Assembly: GCA_964509195.1 (NCBI GenBank)
Contig: CAZDWJ010000004.1
Coordinates: forward strand, 124,001-188,000
Reading direction: 5' to 3'
Origin: UBA4802 sp964509195
Lineage (GTDB): Bacteria > Spirochaetota > UBA4802 > UB4802
Length of the DNA: 64,000 bases
Under the pieces are notes generated by a model. That model was not told the origin of the DNA and made no database searches. It saw only the letters and a list, made by a program, of their open reading frames with translations. Numbering within the stretch: position 1 is the stretch's first letter; every line of letters begins with the position of its first letter. A program made the position numbers and the translations under genes. Positions 26,247 through 35,138 of the stretch are shown here, piece by piece.

Positions 26247-27041
26247 TTATATAATTCCTGACTCCGGATTATATCCTAATTGGACTGATAATTGTAATGA
26301 TGTATCTTTTACTGCATGGATAATATCCTGTTTGTGCTGTAGTATAAATTCAGCATTTCCAGTAATGGCAAATGCAGCGATGATTTGACCAGTATAATTA
26401 AAAATAGGTCCACCAATCCCGGCTAATCCCATAACTGATTCCTGATTATCGTAACTTATTGCTGCCTGACGTACCTTTTTGATTTCTTTTAAAAAGTCTT
26501 CTTTTTTGGTAATGGAATTTGGTGTTAGCATTTGGAAATCATAATCCTTTAAAATTTCTTCCAGGCGGTTTTTGTCCATATACGCACAGAGCAGTTTTCC
26601 AATACAGGTAGTGTGTGTGGGAATAACCGAACCAGCCTGTGGATACGACATAAACCTGTTTTCAGGTTCAACACGAAGTACCACCACAACTTTGTCCCCT
26701 ACCAGCATGCCAATATTGACTGGCTGCCTGAACTGAAAACAAAGGCGCTCTGCCCACACTCTGCCAATACTTACCAGGTCTAAATTTGTGGCATATTTCA
26801 TACCTAACTGAAATACATATGGTCCAAGTCTATATTTGTTGGTTTCGCAGTCTTTTTCCAGATACCCCAGGTGGCACAAAGTGTGCACAATACCCTGTAC
26901 GGTAGTTTTGGGCAATCCTAACCGTTTGGCAAAATCACTTAACCCCAATGGCTTTTTGTCATTGATGAATAGTGATAATATTTCATGTGCTTTTGCAATT
27001 GATTGGATGAGTTTGATTTGTTGCGTTTTCATGATTGTCAT
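26247..27041 (-). CDS. IclR family transcriptional regulator
   Basis: About 264 residues. The N-terminal winged HTH (GLSDFAKRLGLPKTTVQGIV followed by HTLCHLGYLE) and the C-terminal GAF-like effector domain (ESVMGLAGIGGPIFNYTGQI near residue 210) are typical of IclR. The frame can extend to 27107, but that would read through the promoter and operator region, so I start at MTIMKTQQ (or three codons later). It is divergent from the dehydratase operon; a promoter and an 11-bp palindrome lie between them. It most likely controls that operon in response to its substrate or CoA thioester (inference). Confidence 0.93.
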   Translation of the reverse strand: MTIMKTQQIKLIQSIAKAHEILSLFINDKKPLGLSDFAKRLGLPKTTVQGIVHTLCHLGYLEKDCETNKYRLGPYVFQLGMKYATNLDLVSIGRVWAERLCFQFRQPVNIGMLVGDKVVVVLRVEPENRFMSYPQAGSVIPTHTTCIGKLLCAYMDKNRLEEILKDYDFQMLTPNSITKKEDFLKEIKKVRQAAISYDNQESVMGLAGIGGPIFNYTGQIIAAFAITGNAEFILQHKQDIIHAVKDTSLQLSVQLGYNPESGII

Positions 27042-27060
27042 ACTATATAACAAAAAAGTG

Positions 27061-27089
27061 TTGACATAATACGTATACAAATTTATATT
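27061..27089 (+). promoter_or_regulatory. Promoter of the dehydratase operon
   Basis: TTGACA (27061-27066), 17-bp spacer, TATATT (27084-27089). It points rightward, with the predicted transcript start near 27096, just before the palindrome and 60 bp before the ribosome site CAGGAG. Confidence 0.75.
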
Positions 27090-27103
27090 GAATATAATAA
27101 CGT

Positions 27104-27130
27104 ACAATGTACGATATTGTCGTACATTGT
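27104..27130. promoter_or_regulatory. Palindromic operator, probable IclR-type binding site
   Basis: ACAATGTACGA (27104-27114) and TCGTACATTGT (27120-27130) form a perfect 11-bp inverted repeat with a 5-bp spacer. It lies just downstream of the promoter, so a bound protein would block early transcription. The position between the divergent IclR gene and its neighbour operon makes the IclR protein the best candidate. Confidence 0.7.
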
Positions 27131-27154
27131 CAACTACATTTTCAGGAGCAACTC

Positions 27155-28261
27155 ATGAATAACAAAAATTTTTTTGAATTGGGAAATCCGTATGAATATG
27201 TAGCTAATCTAAAAAAGAAAACCGGTAAGCCTGTGCTGGCATATATGTGTTCGTATACACCAGAGGAAATTGTATATGCAGCAGGGATGCATCCATTCAG
27301 AATATTTGGACAGGTGGAAGCAATTTCAAAGGCTGATGCGCATCTGCAGGCTTACAGTTGTTCGCTGGTTCGTGGTGCACTTGAAGATGCACTACAGGGT
27401 AAGCTTTCTTTTGTTGACGGTGCGGTGTTCCCCCATACCTGTGATTCAATTCAGCGGCTTTCCGACGTGTGGCGTCTTAACGCTGGCATGAAGCACCACT
27501 TTGATGTTGTGTGGGCGGTGAAGCTTAATACACCTGGTGCACGTAAATATATGCATGATGTGCTGGTGCGTTTTGTGAAAGAACTTGAACAAAGCTTTGG
27601 TGTAAAGATCACAGATGAAAAATTAAAGAAAGCAATAACTACCTATAATGAAATTCGCTCACTGTTAAAAACTATCTGGCAATTGAAGAGTGATAATAAA
27701 AGCGCACTCAGCGGTAGCCAGATGAATGCGCTCATCAAAGCTGCGATGATTATGGATCGCGAGGAGGTGTCTGCAAATTTAAAGCAACTGATTCCTTCCG
27801 TTGAGCTATCGCCGCAAAATGAAACACGCAAACGTATTATGCTTATTGGCGGTATTTGTAATCATCCTGATATTTACGATTACATTGAAGCCTCTGGGGG
27901 GGTAGTGGTGTGGGATGATCTTTGCACAGGCTCACGGTATTTTGAGGGGGCGATAGCAACTGATAAAGAGCCTTTGCAGGCCATAGCCGACAGGTATTAT
28001 GAAAGAAATATCTGCCCGGCAAAACACCGTGATTACTACACACGTGCTGAAACCATTAAAGCGATGATTAAACAGCATAACGTCCAGGGCGCCATATTCC
28101 TGTATCTTAAATTCTGTGATCCTCATTCGTTTGATTATCCTTACCTTAAAGAGGCTCTGGATGAGATTGGTGTTCCTTCAATATTGCTGGAACTGGAACA
28201 GCAGTTGCCATCAGAAGGACAGATGAAAACACGCCTTGAAGCATTTATTGATATGATGTAA
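27155..28261 (+). CDS. 2-hydroxyacyl-CoA dehydratase / benzoyl-CoA reductase-type subunit
   Basis: A 368-residue protein of the HgdB/FldC/BcrC superfamily, which binds a [4Fe-4S] cluster and accepts electrons at very low potential for reductive dehydration or ring reduction. Three conserved Cys are placed as in the family: Cys69 (QAYSCSLVRG), Cys96 (FPHTCDSIQRL) and Cys321 (LKFCDPHSFD). I start at MNNKNFFELG, preceded by CAGGAG; a start at 27107 would lie within the operator. It is followed 23 bp later by the second subunit and then by an acyl-CoA ligase. The activator ATPase required by known members is not in this window. Confidence 0.9.
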   Translation: MNNKNFFELGNPYEYVANLKKKTGKPVLAYMCSYTPEEIVYAAGMHPFRIFGQVEAISKADAHLQAYSCSLVRGALEDALQGKLSFVDGAVFPHTCDSIQRLSDVWRLNAGMKHHFDVVWAVKLNTPGARKYMHDVLVRFVKELEQSFGVKITDEKLKKAITTYNEIRSLLKTIWQLKSDNKSALSGSQMNALIKAAMIMDREEVSANLKQLIPSVELSPQNETRKRIMLIGGICNHPDIYDYIEASGGVVVWDDLCTGSRYFEGAIATDKEPLQAIADRYYERNICPAKHRDYYTRAETIKAMIKQHNVQGAIFLYLKFCDPHSFDYPYLKEALDEIGVPSILLELEQQLPSEGQMKTRLEAFIDMM

Positions 28262-28284
28262 TTAATTAATAGTGAGGTAAACCT

Positions 28285-29517
28285 ATGTCAGAAGCTCAGG
28301 AAAAAAAGGACAACAGAATAAAATCCGTAAAACGGATGAAAGAGATAATGACTAATTACTACATAGAGGCTAAGACTGCCGCGCAAAACAACAAAAAGGT
28401 TGCCTGGATAACAAGTGGTGGACCTGTTGAGCCTCTATTGGTGATGGATGTAATCCCGGTTTATCCGGAAAATCACGGCGCAATGGTGGGTGCTTCCAAG
28501 ATGGGGGTGCAGCTTTGTGAAAAAGCTGAAGAGATGGGATATTGTCGCGACCTGTGTTCATATGCACGCTCTGATATTGCTGCAGCGCCTATCAATGGTG
28601 GACCAATTGGTGGATTGCCAAAGCCTGACTTTTTAGTATGTTGTAATAATATCTGCGGAACGGTGCTCAAATGGTATGAGGTGCAGGCGCGATACTTCAA
28701 TGTGCCGCTGTTTATCTTTGACACACCGTTTTGCCACAGTGAAATGACACAGGAAGCCAAAGAGTATGTGGGTGCACAGATTCTTGAATATATTGCCTTT
28801 CTGGAAGAGCATTGCGGCAAAAAATTTGATTACGATAAAGCAACTGAGGTGGGTAAGCTTTCTATTGCAGGGCAGCGGTTGTGGCAGGCTGTTCTTGATA
28901 CTGCCATGCATAAACCGGCACCTATGAGCGCTTTTGATGCGTTTTTCCATTTAGCTTTGATTGTGACGTTGCGTGGTACTCAGATTGTGGTGGATTACTA
29001 TACTGAGTTGCTCAATGAAATGAAGGAGCGTATTGCAAACGGCATCAGTGCCATCCCCAACGAAAAATACAGGCTGCTGTGGGATAACCTTCCCGTATGG
29101 TATAAGACCAAGTGGCTATCGGATACATTTGCTGCACATGATGCGTGTCTTGTAGCAGATACCTATACCACTGCGTGGTGCAGGCAGCTGGAGTACTTAG
29201 ACGAAAATGACTTTTTGAAGAGCATGGTTGAAGGCTACACTGCTATATATTTAAATATTTCAGTAGACCAGATGGCAAAGGCTGTTATTGGCATGATAGA
29301 TAAATACGATGTTGATGGCCTTGTAATGCATTCAAACCGCAGTTGCAAGCCGTATTCATTGGGGCAGTATGACATTCAGCGTATAGTGCAGAAAGAACGT
29401 GGTATTCCTTCACTTATAATAGAAGCAGATATGGTGGATGAGCGCAATTTTAGCGAAGCACAGGTATTAACCCGCATCGAAGCCTTTATGGAGATAATCA
29501 AAGATAAAAAGCGGTAG
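28285..29517 (+). CDS. 2-hydroxyacyl-CoA dehydratase / benzoyl-CoA reductase-type second subunit
   Basis: A 410-residue partner subunit of the same superfamily (HgdA/FldB/BcrB type). Cys residues cluster in YCRDLCSYARSD (Cys87, Cys91) and LVCCNNICGTV (Cys119, Cys120, Cys124), with a later RSCKPYSLG. Together with the preceding subunit it should form the heterodimer holding the active-site iron-sulfur cluster. The start has GTGAGG upstream. The substrate cannot be told from sequence: hydroxyglutaryl-, phenyllactyl-, lactyl- and benzoyl-CoA enzymes are all related. The ligase downstream suggests a carboxylic acid is first activated to its CoA thioester. Confidence 0.9.
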   Translation: MSEAQEKKDNRIKSVKRMKEIMTNYYIEAKTAAQNNKKVAWITSGGPVEPLLVMDVIPVYPENHGAMVGASKMGVQLCEKAEEMGYCRDLCSYARSDIAAAPINGGPIGGLPKPDFLVCCNNICGTVLKWYEVQARYFNVPLFIFDTPFCHSEMTQEAKEYVGAQILEYIAFLEEHCGKKFDYDKATEVGKLSIAGQRLWQAVLDTAMHKPAPMSAFDAFFHLALIVTLRGTQIVVDYYTELLNEMKERIANGISAIPNEKYRLLWDNLPVWYKTKWLSDTFAAHDACLVADTYTTAWCRQLEYLDENDFLKSMVEGYTAIYLNISVDQMAKAVIGMIDKYDVDGLVMHSNRSCKPYSLGQYDIQRIVQKERGIPSLIIEADMVDERNFSEAQVLTRIEAFMEIIKDKKR

Positions 29518-29597
29518 CGACGAATGACAATTCGTATCTATACAAGATGCATTAGTATGCGTCTGTACAGCATATAAATTTTCAGAGGAGGTTTTAT

Positions 29598-31316
29598 ATG
29601 TACGAAAAAAAGCCATGGCTTAAATTTTACGGAGATGTGCCTCATACATTAGATTATCCAAAAGTTACTATGTATGAAGCATTAATGCAAACGGTGCATA
29701 GAAAACCAGATGCTATCGCATGGGACTTTATGGGGTATACTGCAACGTATAAGGAGTTTGCACAGCTTATTGACCAGTGTGCGCAAGGGTTATATGCATT
29801 AGGGCTTCGTGAGGGTGATACCATCACTATCTCAATGCCAACAACGCCGCAGGGGATAATCTGCTTTTATGCTGTTAACAAGATTGGAGCAGTGGCAAGT
29901 ATGATACACCCGCTATCGCCTCCTAAAGAAATTGAATTTTATCTTAATATAAGCAATAGTAAATTTGCCCTAACCATTGATGCGTTCTATGGTGCGTTCA
30001 AGGAAATCATGGATAAGACACCTTGCAAAACTTTGATACTGACTAAAATTTCAGATTTTCTGCCAGCTCTTAAGGCTTTTGGGTTTTATATCACAAAAGG
30101 TAGGAAAATTCCAAAAGTACCAAAAGATCCGCGTGTAGTATGGTGGACTGACATGATGAAAAAGACCAGCACCGTTCCAAAATCCAGCATGAAAACTGAT
30201 GATATGGCGGTTATTTTATACAGTGGTGGCACTACAGGGATGCCAAAAGGTATTATGCTATCAAATATGAATTTTATCAGTGAAGGTATGCAGGTGGCCG
30301 CATGGGGCAAAATGTCAGAAGATGACACTATTCTTGCAATATTGCCAATTTTTCATGGCTTTGGCCTTGGAGTATGTGTGAATGCCTTCTTTATGGGTGG
30401 TGGCAAGAGCATACTGGTACCACAGTTTGACCCGGTTATCGTTGCAAAACTTATAAAACAAAAAAAACCAAATTTTCTTATTGGTGTTCCTACATTGTTT
30501 GAAGCATTGAGTAAAAATAAGGTATTTGGTTCAGCTGATCTGTCATGTATCAAGGCTGCTTTCAGCGGTGCTGATACATTGCCCCGTGCGGTAAAGGAGG
30601 ATTTTGAAAAGGTGGTGGCACGGCAGGGCGGTAACGTAAAATTGCGCGAAGGATATGGATTGACCGAAGCTGTAACGGCAATTATGGCAATGCCTATGAA
30701 TGAATACCGTGAAGGCAGTATTGGAATTCCATTTCCTGATATGATGGCAAAGATTGTTGTGCAGGGTACAACCGAAGAAGCACCATCTGGGCATGAGGGA
30801 GAAATCTGTATAGCAGGGCCTGCGGTTATGCTAGGGTATCTCAATCAGCCGGAAGAAACTGCTAAGACATTGCGTAAACACGATGATGGTTTGGTGTGGC
30901 TTCATACCGGCGATATTGGGACAATGGATGAGGATGGATTTTTCTACTTTAAATTACGTTTAAAGAGGATGATCAAGTCATCAGGGTTTAACGTCTATCC
31001 ATCGCAGGTGGAAGATGTATTGCGTAAACATCCAGCAGTTGACCAGGCATGTGTGATAGGTGTACCGGATAAAGCGCAGGTGGAAAGGGTTAAAGCATTT
31101 ATTGTGGTAAAACCGGAATATAAAGATAAAATTGGCAATGTGCTGGCAGAAGAATTGATTGGACATTGTAGAGAGCATTTGATTAAATGGAGTTGCCCAC
31201 GGGAAATTGAATTCAGAGAGGAACTGCCAAAAACAAAAGTTGGAAAAATTGCGTTTAATGTATTGGAAGAAGAAGAGAAGGAAAAATTACGAAGCCGTGG
31301 AGAATATGCCGGATAA
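29598..31316 (+). CDS. AMP-forming acyl-CoA synthetase
   Basis: A 572-residue ANL-superfamily ligase that activates a carboxylate as acyl-AMP and then acyl-CoA. Motifs: the P-loop YSGGTTGMPKG, REGYGLTEAVTA (A5), WLHTGDIGTMDEDGFFYF (A7), LKRMIKSSGFNVYPSQVED (A8), and the catalytic C-terminal Lys in PKTKVGKIAFN. AGAGGAGG precedes the ATG. It ends the IclR-controlled operon, 80 bp after the dehydratase subunits. It probably activates the acid processed by them. Alternatives are a medium- or long-chain fatty acid ligase. Confidence 0.92.
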   Translation: MYEKKPWLKFYGDVPHTLDYPKVTMYEALMQTVHRKPDAIAWDFMGYTATYKEFAQLIDQCAQGLYALGLREGDTITISMPTTPQGIICFYAVNKIGAVASMIHPLSPPKEIEFYLNISNSKFALTIDAFYGAFKEIMDKTPCKTLILTKISDFLPALKAFGFYITKGRKIPKVPKDPRVVWWTDMMKKTSTVPKSSMKTDDMAVILYSGGTTGMPKGIMLSNMNFISEGMQVAAWGKMSEDDTILAILPIFHGFGLGVCVNAFFMGGGKSILVPQFDPVIVAKLIKQKKPNFLIGVPTLFEALSKNKVFGSADLSCIKAAFSGADTLPRAVKEDFEKVVARQGGNVKLREGYGLTEAVTAIMAMPMNEYREGSIGIPFPDMMAKIVVQGTTEEAPSGHEGEICIAGPAVMLGYLNQPEETAKTLRKHDDGLVWLHTGDIGTMDEDGFFYFKLRLKRMIKSSGFNVYPSQVEDVLRKHPAVDQACVIGVPDKAQVERVKAFIVVKPEYKDKIGNVLAEELIGHCREHLIKWSCPREIEFREELPKTKVGKIAFNVLEEEEKEKLRSRGEYAG

Positions 31317-31334
31317 TATTCCGATAATAGGAAT

Positions 31335-33719
31335 ATGAATAAACTTTCGATATATATTTTTGAACTGGCGTTTCGTTTTCCGCGTCTGCGATATTTAGTA
31401 TGGGCGGGGATTATTAGTGTATGTATCTACACAGGTTACCACCTCTTTTATGATGAAGTGGTAACGTATCCCGTAGGCTGGGAAAGAAGTGTAGTTATTA
31501 CACCATACACGCTGAAGGTGAAATCACCGTTTGCAATTGCCAAAGGGAATATTGTAGCTGTAGTCTTTGAGGGTATTGAAAAAAATGAGCATGGCATTTA
31601 TGTAATACTTTCCCTCAATGGAGGGAAAGATTTTCTGCCACCGTATAAATTATCTGACATTGATCCTACTGTTGCAGTTCGTCCCCATATTGCAATATCA
31701 AATAAAGGGCATGTTGCGTGCACATGGCATAATCTGGTAGATAGTAAAAGTAAAATATTTCTCACTGTTTCAAATGATTTAGGGGCTACATGGAGTAAAC
31801 CGGTTGCTCTATCTCTCATGACTGATGAGTCTATGTTGTCTGAAGTGTTTTATGATAACAATGGAGGGTTGCATTTATTTTACCATGGTTCAGTTGGCGG
31901 CAGGCTTATTCTTTATCATGCATTTTCTCCCGATGAACTGCAATTTACGCGGATTGATACTATTGCAGACATTGCAACTGAATACAGAGGAATTTTCTTC
32001 CCTGCTATAGCTTTTGAAGGCGATTCAATATATATTGTTTTTCAGGCAAGAATACTGTCTGGAGGGATATTATCTGATGACCTTTTCTTTGTGTATTCAA
32101 ATAATGTTGGAAAAAGTTTTTCTACACCCAAAAAAATAACTACAAGTCAAGCTAATGATTCAACTCCTTATTTGTATTTACACAAAGATGTACTTTACTG
32201 TGTGTATATGAATAATGAGCAGAAGCATTGGGAAGTTAGGTTAATAAGAGGATATAATAAAGGCAAAGAATGGGATTCTCAGCCTGTTATTGTTACAAGA
32301 GCAGAAATTGATTGTTACTACCCTCGTTTAGTTGCTGCCTCGGATGATGACTTACTCATTGTATGGCATGATATGCGTGAACGATATCAGGCTGTTTTTG
32401 GTAAAAAGTTTTCATTGATTGATGGATCACTTTCAGATGCTCAGAGGATATCTGACACTAATGTTGCTTCGTATGACCAGTTTCCAATAAATGTTAACCG
32501 GCAGGTACTTTTATTCTGGAATAGCAATCAGCGATTACTTGCAAAGTTTTCTGATATCTCGGTTTTCCCACCAAAAGTGTATTCAAAAACACACCCTGAA
32601 AATGAGTGGTCCAGGCAAACCAGTGCAACCATTGAATGGGAGCCGCCTGTAGATGAATCTGGGATTGCGGGATATGCCGTCATTTATAATGATCTACCTG
32701 CATTTGATCCTACAGTACAGAACGTGGAGGGGCCAATAAGAAAATATATTGTTCCTGACCTAAAAGATGGTATAACTTATTTTCATATACGCGCCATTGA
32801 TAAAGCGGGCAATTACAGCCGTACCATACATTATCCTTTAATGGTATCAAGTACACCATTACCCATGCCCACAATAAGCTCTCCAACACATCCAGAAGGT
32901 GCACAGGTGGATAGTCCTGTTGCAGTATTGCAATGGACAATGGAGCAAAAGGAAAGGCTGAAAGGTTTTTACTATGCAATTGCTAAAGATGCAATCGTTG
33001 AGCCAACAACATTTACAACGAGCGATTCAGTTACTCTTGATAGTCTGCAAAAAGGGAGATATTTTTTCAGCATTCGCCCCATTGATATGACTGGTATGAA
33101 AGGACGAATGGCAACGTATGAACTAGTCGTTGGTGATGTGGGTAAGGCTGGGGCAGCGTATTATGAACGATTAGCAAAAGATATTCCTGGACCAGAAGAG
33201 TTGCCTGAAGAAGTACTAGGAAAGCCCAAGATATTTTATCCGGTTGTTTATTTTGATATACCTTTCAAGGAAATCTATGCTTCATCATTTTATAAGTTTA
33301 AACTTAAACCCAAAAATATAAATGAAAAAAATGTGTATGGATATTCATTAGTTCTTTCATCACATAAAGTGGTGCCTCCCTTTATTATAAGTCATCCTAC
33401 TAACGAAATAATGCTTACAAATGTTAAACCTGGAACGTATACTTTAACGGCACGAATGCGGTATGTATATTATCAAAATGGGAAGGCACTATACAGATGG
33501 AGTGCACCCAGTTACACCACATTAGTTGTTAAATCAGCATACACGTCTCCATTGATGCATTATGCAGACAATCTTCATACAAGGATTAAAGACAGACAGA
33601 TAATAGCAATCATCTACAGCTTGGGAATGCTCTGTGTGGTGCTTGTTATAGGAATGAGCACGCGTATTGCATTTTCTCTAAATGCTCTGTGGTACAGGAT
33701 ATTGAGAATATTTCCTTAA
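31335..33719 (+). CDS. Large extracytoplasmic protein: sialidase-like propeller, FN3-like domains, two membrane anchors
   Basis: A 794-residue protein. An N-terminal transmembrane segment (about 20-40) is followed by a six-bladed BNR/sialidase-like propeller (about 55-400; blades such as LGATWSKP and VGKSFSTP with Ser/Asp-box features). Two or three beta-sandwich domains come next (about 420-600; SGIAGYAVIYND, DGITYFHIRAIDKAGNYS), then a further region, and a C-terminal transmembrane segment (about 755-775) with a basic tail. The bulk should lie in the periplasm, anchored at both ends. Catalytic residues of sialidases are not evident. It starts 18 bp after the acyl-CoA ligase and may be co-transcribed, but the functions look unrelated. 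Confidence 0.75.
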   Translation: MNKLSIYIFELAFRFPRLRYLVWAGIISVCIYTGYHLFYDEVVTYPVGWERSVVITPYTLKVKSPFAIAKGNIVAVVFEGIEKNEHGIYVILSLNGGKDFLPPYKLSDIDPTVAVRPHIAISNKGHVACTWHNLVDSKSKIFLTVSNDLGATWSKPVALSLMTDESMLSEVFYDNNGGLHLFYHGSVGGRLILYHAFSPDELQFTRIDTIADIATEYRGIFFPAIAFEGDSIYIVFQARILSGGILSDDLFFVYSNNVGKSFSTPKKITTSQANDSTPYLYLHKDVLYCVYMNNEQKHWEVRLIRGYNKGKEWDSQPVIVTRAEIDCYYPRLVAASDDDLLIVWHDMRERYQAVFGKKFSLIDGSLSDAQRISDTNVASYDQFPINVNRQVLLFWNSNQRLLAKFSDISVFPPKVYSKTHPENEWSRQTSATIEWEPPVDESGIAGYAVIYNDLPAFDPTVQNVEGPIRKYIVPDLKDGITYFHIRAIDKAGNYSRTIHYPLMVSSTPLPMPTISSPTHPEGAQVDSPVAVLQWTMEQKERLKGFYYAIAKDAIVEPTTFTTSDSVTLDSLQKGRYFFSIRPIDMTGMKGRMATYELVVGDVGKAGAAYYERLAKDIPGPEELPEEVLGKPKIFYPVVYFDIPFKEIYASSFYKFKLKPKNINEKNVYGYSLVLSSHKVVPPFIISHPTNEIMLTNVKPGTYTLTARMRYVYYQNGKALYRWSAPSYTTLVVKSAYTSPLMHYADNLHTRIKDRQIIAIIYSLGMLCVVLVIGMSTRIAFSLNALWYRILRIFP

Positions 33720-34048
33720 TGTTCGTCAGCTAAAATTTTTAAATTGGTTTCTGGTGGCAATGAATCCCTGGGGATAGTATCCGAAGGTATTTTCAATTTT
33801 TTGTGTGGCGCTTTCGTGGGATTATTGTTACCTGCTGGTATCTGCTTATCTATTGCTACATTGTTTTCTGGTTTTGTTTGTTGAAGGGTAGTGTTGTTGT
33901 AACAGCTTTTATACACTACAAGAATTATTATAAAAACTGTCGCCAAAACAAAAATATAAGGAAAGTAGTTGTTAGTATATCGTTTTGAAGGTTGAATATT
34001 ACCTGAGATATGTGAAAGTCTATTGGGGGTGCTATTATAGCGTTTCAT
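33716..34048 (-). CDS. Small single-pass membrane protein
   Basis: A 110-residue protein with a basic N-terminal 25 residues, one transmembrane helix (YIFVLATVFIIILVVYKS, about 31-48), and a Pro/Thr/Lys-rich periplasmic tail. No family recognised. It lies 15 bp after the RsbW-like gene on the same strand, so the two may be translated from one message. Its stop overlaps the convergent propeller gene by four bases. Confidence 0.6.
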   Translation of the reverse strand: MKRYNSTPNRLSHISGNIQPSKRYTNNYFPYIFVLATVFIIILVVYKSCYNNTTLQQTKPENNVAIDKQIPAGNNNPTKAPHKKLKIPSDTIPRDSLPPETNLKILADEH

Positions 34049-34063
34049 GATGTGTTCGATAGC

Positions 34064-34489
34064 TCATTTTATAGGGGTTGTAACGTATGATATTGGTATT
34101 GCCATTGTTATGCTGTTGCCTTTTTTATTCCATGAAACTTTTGCAAATTGTTTAATAATAAATATGCCTCTTCCGCGAGGTTTAAGGTGCGTGGTTGAAT
34201 GGGAATTAGGATGTCTAAAACCTTTGCCTTCATCAGTAATGGTAATATACAATTGATTGGTATCTTTTGCAACATCAATGTGAACGTACTTATTCTGGTC
34301 CCATTTATTGCCGTGTTCCATGGCATTGGTTATCGCTTCATCAATAATGAGATACAGTTCAAGGTTATCAAGTCCTAACTGTATTTTATATTTAGCTAGC
34401 AGGCTTATAATGTCCTCTACAATTGCTCTACGTATTTCTTTAATTGTAGGGTATTTAGTTTTTAACAAAGTTGTTTTAGAATTAGACAT
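34064..34489 (-). CDS. RsbW/SpoIIAB-like anti-sigma factor kinase (HATPase)
   Basis: A 141-residue GHKL ATPase. The N-box LIIDEAITNAMEHGNK, the G1 box ITDEGKGF and the G2 region KPRGRGIFIIKQF are intact. Proteins of this type bind a sigma factor or response regulator and phosphorylate a STAS-domain antagonist. The SpoIIE-type phosphatase (7453) and the STAS protein (47517) in this window would complete such a switch, although pairing cannot be shown from sequence. It follows tRNA-Pro on the same strand, 28 bp downstream, so read-through transcription is possible. A small membrane protein follows. Confidence 0.9.
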   Translation of the reverse strand: MSNSKTTLLKTKYPTIKEIRRAIVEDIISLLAKYKIQLGLDNLELYLIIDEAITNAMEHGNKWDQNKYVHIDVAKDTNQLYITITDEGKGFRHPNSHSTTHLKPRGRGIFIIKQFAKVSWNKKGNSITMAIPISYVTTPIK

Positions 34490-34517
34490 CAGTACCTCAG
34501 CATACTATACAGCACAT

Positions 34518-34592
34518 TCGGGATGGGGAGATTTGAACTCCCGGCCTCTTCGTCCCGAACGAAGCGCGCTAACCGGACTGCGCTACATCCCG
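34518..34592 (-). tRNA. tRNA-Pro (CGG anticodon)
   Basis: A 75-base cloverleaf on the minus strand. The acceptor CGGGATG pairs with CATCCCG, with A as discriminator. The D stem is GCGC/GCGC, the anticodon stem CTTCG/CGAAG with loop TTCGGGA (anticodon CGG, G37 as usual for proline), and the T stem GGGAG/CTCCC with loop TTCAAAT. The CCA end is not encoded. It reads proline codon CCG. A TATAAT about 36 bases upstream on the minus strand is a plausible -10. Confidence 0.97.
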
Positions 34593-35138
34593 ATTTTACC
34601 ATGATGAGGATAAGATTATGTAAAACACATTATATCATAAAAAATTATACTAAATAAAACTATATTTACTTTGATAAATTTGGGAATTAATTCTATCTTA
34701 TTTATTAAATTTACTACATATTTAATCATATAATGAAAAATACTTTATTGTTATAGGCATCTATACTATAAATGTGGTATAAAGAATGCAAACATTTTTT
34801 TTTGGGCAGTATAATTTTGTGCTTTTTGTATGGCATGTTTAATAAAATAATTTGTAACTGTTGGTAGCGTTAGTTGTCATTAAATAAAGTATTGAATATT
34901 AAAATATGTACATAATTTCAGTCCAAATATCTTAAAAAAAGTACTTGCAATGAACAATACATTATTTAGAATACTCAACAGCTAAAAAAGTGGTTAGAAA
35001 TAATTAGACAATGTAGAATTATTGTATAGTATTGTTTATAATTTTAAGTAGGATTAGAGTTTTATAAAACATTTAAGAATTAAAATATAAAAATGGCTAT
35101 GATTATTCATAGCCTTCATTGTATAAGGGGTGATTGTT
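34593..35138. other. Gene-free AT-rich interval upstream of plsB
   Basis: No coding remnants or strong hairpins recognised in about 545 bases. The most promoter-like pair is TTGCAA (34945-34950), 16-bp spacer, TAGAAT (34967-34972), pointing toward plsB but 165 bp before it. A second AT-rich TATAGT lies near 35025. GGGGTG sits just before the plsB start. Confidence 0.4.
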
